Source of the DNA: Deinococcus sp.
GTDB taxonomy: Bacteria > Deinococcota > Deinococci > Deinococcales > Deinococcaceae
Reading direction: 5' to 3'
Assembly (NCBI GenBank): GCA_028287665.1
Contig: JAQBPF010000174.1
Location: 1-6,526, forward strand
DNA length: 6,526 nt
The translations under genes were made by a program, and so were the position numbers. Positions 6,263-6,526 of this stretch are shown here, piece after piece (position 1 is the stretch's first letter; every line of letters begins with the position of its first letter). The notes beneath the pieces are model-generated. The model saw only the letters and a list, made by a program, of their open reading frames with translations. It did not search any database and was not told the origin of the DNA.

Positions 6263-6526
6263 TCAGTCCCCGTATTTGCTCAGCACCTGTTCGGTGCGCG
6301 CACTCTTGACCCGGTTCACCAGACGTTCATGCTCGTGGCGGTCACGCAGGCTTTTGCTCAGGGTCAGCGTACTGGCCGTCAAAAACATGGTGCCCATGTA
6401 CAGGTACCCTCTGATCCACCAATCCGCGGGCAGGTAATACACACCCACGATCATCAGAAAGAAGCTGAGGCCGAACGCAATCCAGATAAAGCTCATCCAG
6501 GCGGGTGAATCGCCCTGAAGGTCAGG
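6263..6526 (-). CDS. YiaA/YiaB-family two-helix inner membrane protein (5' end outside window)
   Basis: This is a small inner-membrane protein of the YiaAB two-helix domain family, whose biochemical role is not established. The frame is open to the right edge and ends at TGA (6265-6263), giving 87 visible residues. An internal ATG at 6496 exists, but the ten residues before it (PDLQGDSPAW) continue the family pattern, in which a short polar stretch ending in Trp leads into the first helix. The true start is therefore probably beyond the window. Helix 1 is about visible residues 11-32 (MSFIWIAFGLSFFLMIVGVYY). It is followed by LPADWWIRGY, helix 2 (about 42-56) and the characteristic SKSLRDRHE motif (58-66). 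The charged tail (RLVNRVKSARTEQVLSKYGD) is cytosolic and helical. The family assignment rests on the LPxDxWxxGY and K-x2-RDxHE pattern. Confidence 0.82.
   Translation of the reverse strand, partial: PDLQGDSPAWMSFIWIAFGLSFFLMIVGVYYLPADWWIRGYLYMGTMFLTASTLTLSKSLRDRHEHERLVNRVKSARTEQVLSKYGD

Overview
The window looks like chromosome of a Deinococcus or close relative. Three things point there. It encodes a [LysW]-lysine hydrolase, the last enzyme of the carrier-protein lysine pathway used by Deinococcus-Thermus and some archaea. It has a small gene with a TAnnnT -10 box six bases before its ATG, the leaderless layout common in Deinococcus. Base composition is GC-rich, with Ala/Pro/Gly-rich proteins and long shadow frames opposite the real genes. 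The genus call is inferred from content, not from a database match.

Layout: (1) 1-876 (+), C-terminal part of an MFS exporter cut by the left edge. (2) 877-1076, no gene seen, ending in a probable leaderless promoter. (3) 1077-1238 (+), a 53-residue single-span membrane protein. (4) 1239-1435, a convergent intergenic region with a 20-bp perfect hairpin and a nested inverted-repeat element. (5) 5693 to 1436 (-), three genes in one direction: a 406-residue protein (PH-like head, disordered Pro/Ala/Ser linker, two C-terminal membrane spans), then lysK 13 bases further on, then after 81 bases a 604-residue SLC13/DASS permease with two internal RCK_C (TrkA-C) domains. (6) 5694-5918, a divergent intergenic region with an interrupted inverted repeat. 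(7) 5919-6194 (+), a 91-residue acidic Asn/Gly-rich, probably disordered protein. (8) 6213-6246, a symmetric terminator hairpin. (9) 6263-6526 (-), a YiaA/B-type two-helix inner membrane protein whose start lies beyond the right edge.

The minus-strand trio is probably one transcription unit, because I see no terminator or convincing promoter in either internal gap. LysK would release lysine from its LysW carrier. The DASS permease moves an unknown anion, possibly a dicarboxylate or sulfate, and the 406-residue protein has no known role. A functional link between them is plausible but unproven. No CRISPR array, tRNA, rRNA, transposase gene, phage gene or recognisable defence system was seen. 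The least explained parts are the 406-residue protein, the 91-residue protein and the repeat element near 1326-1390.
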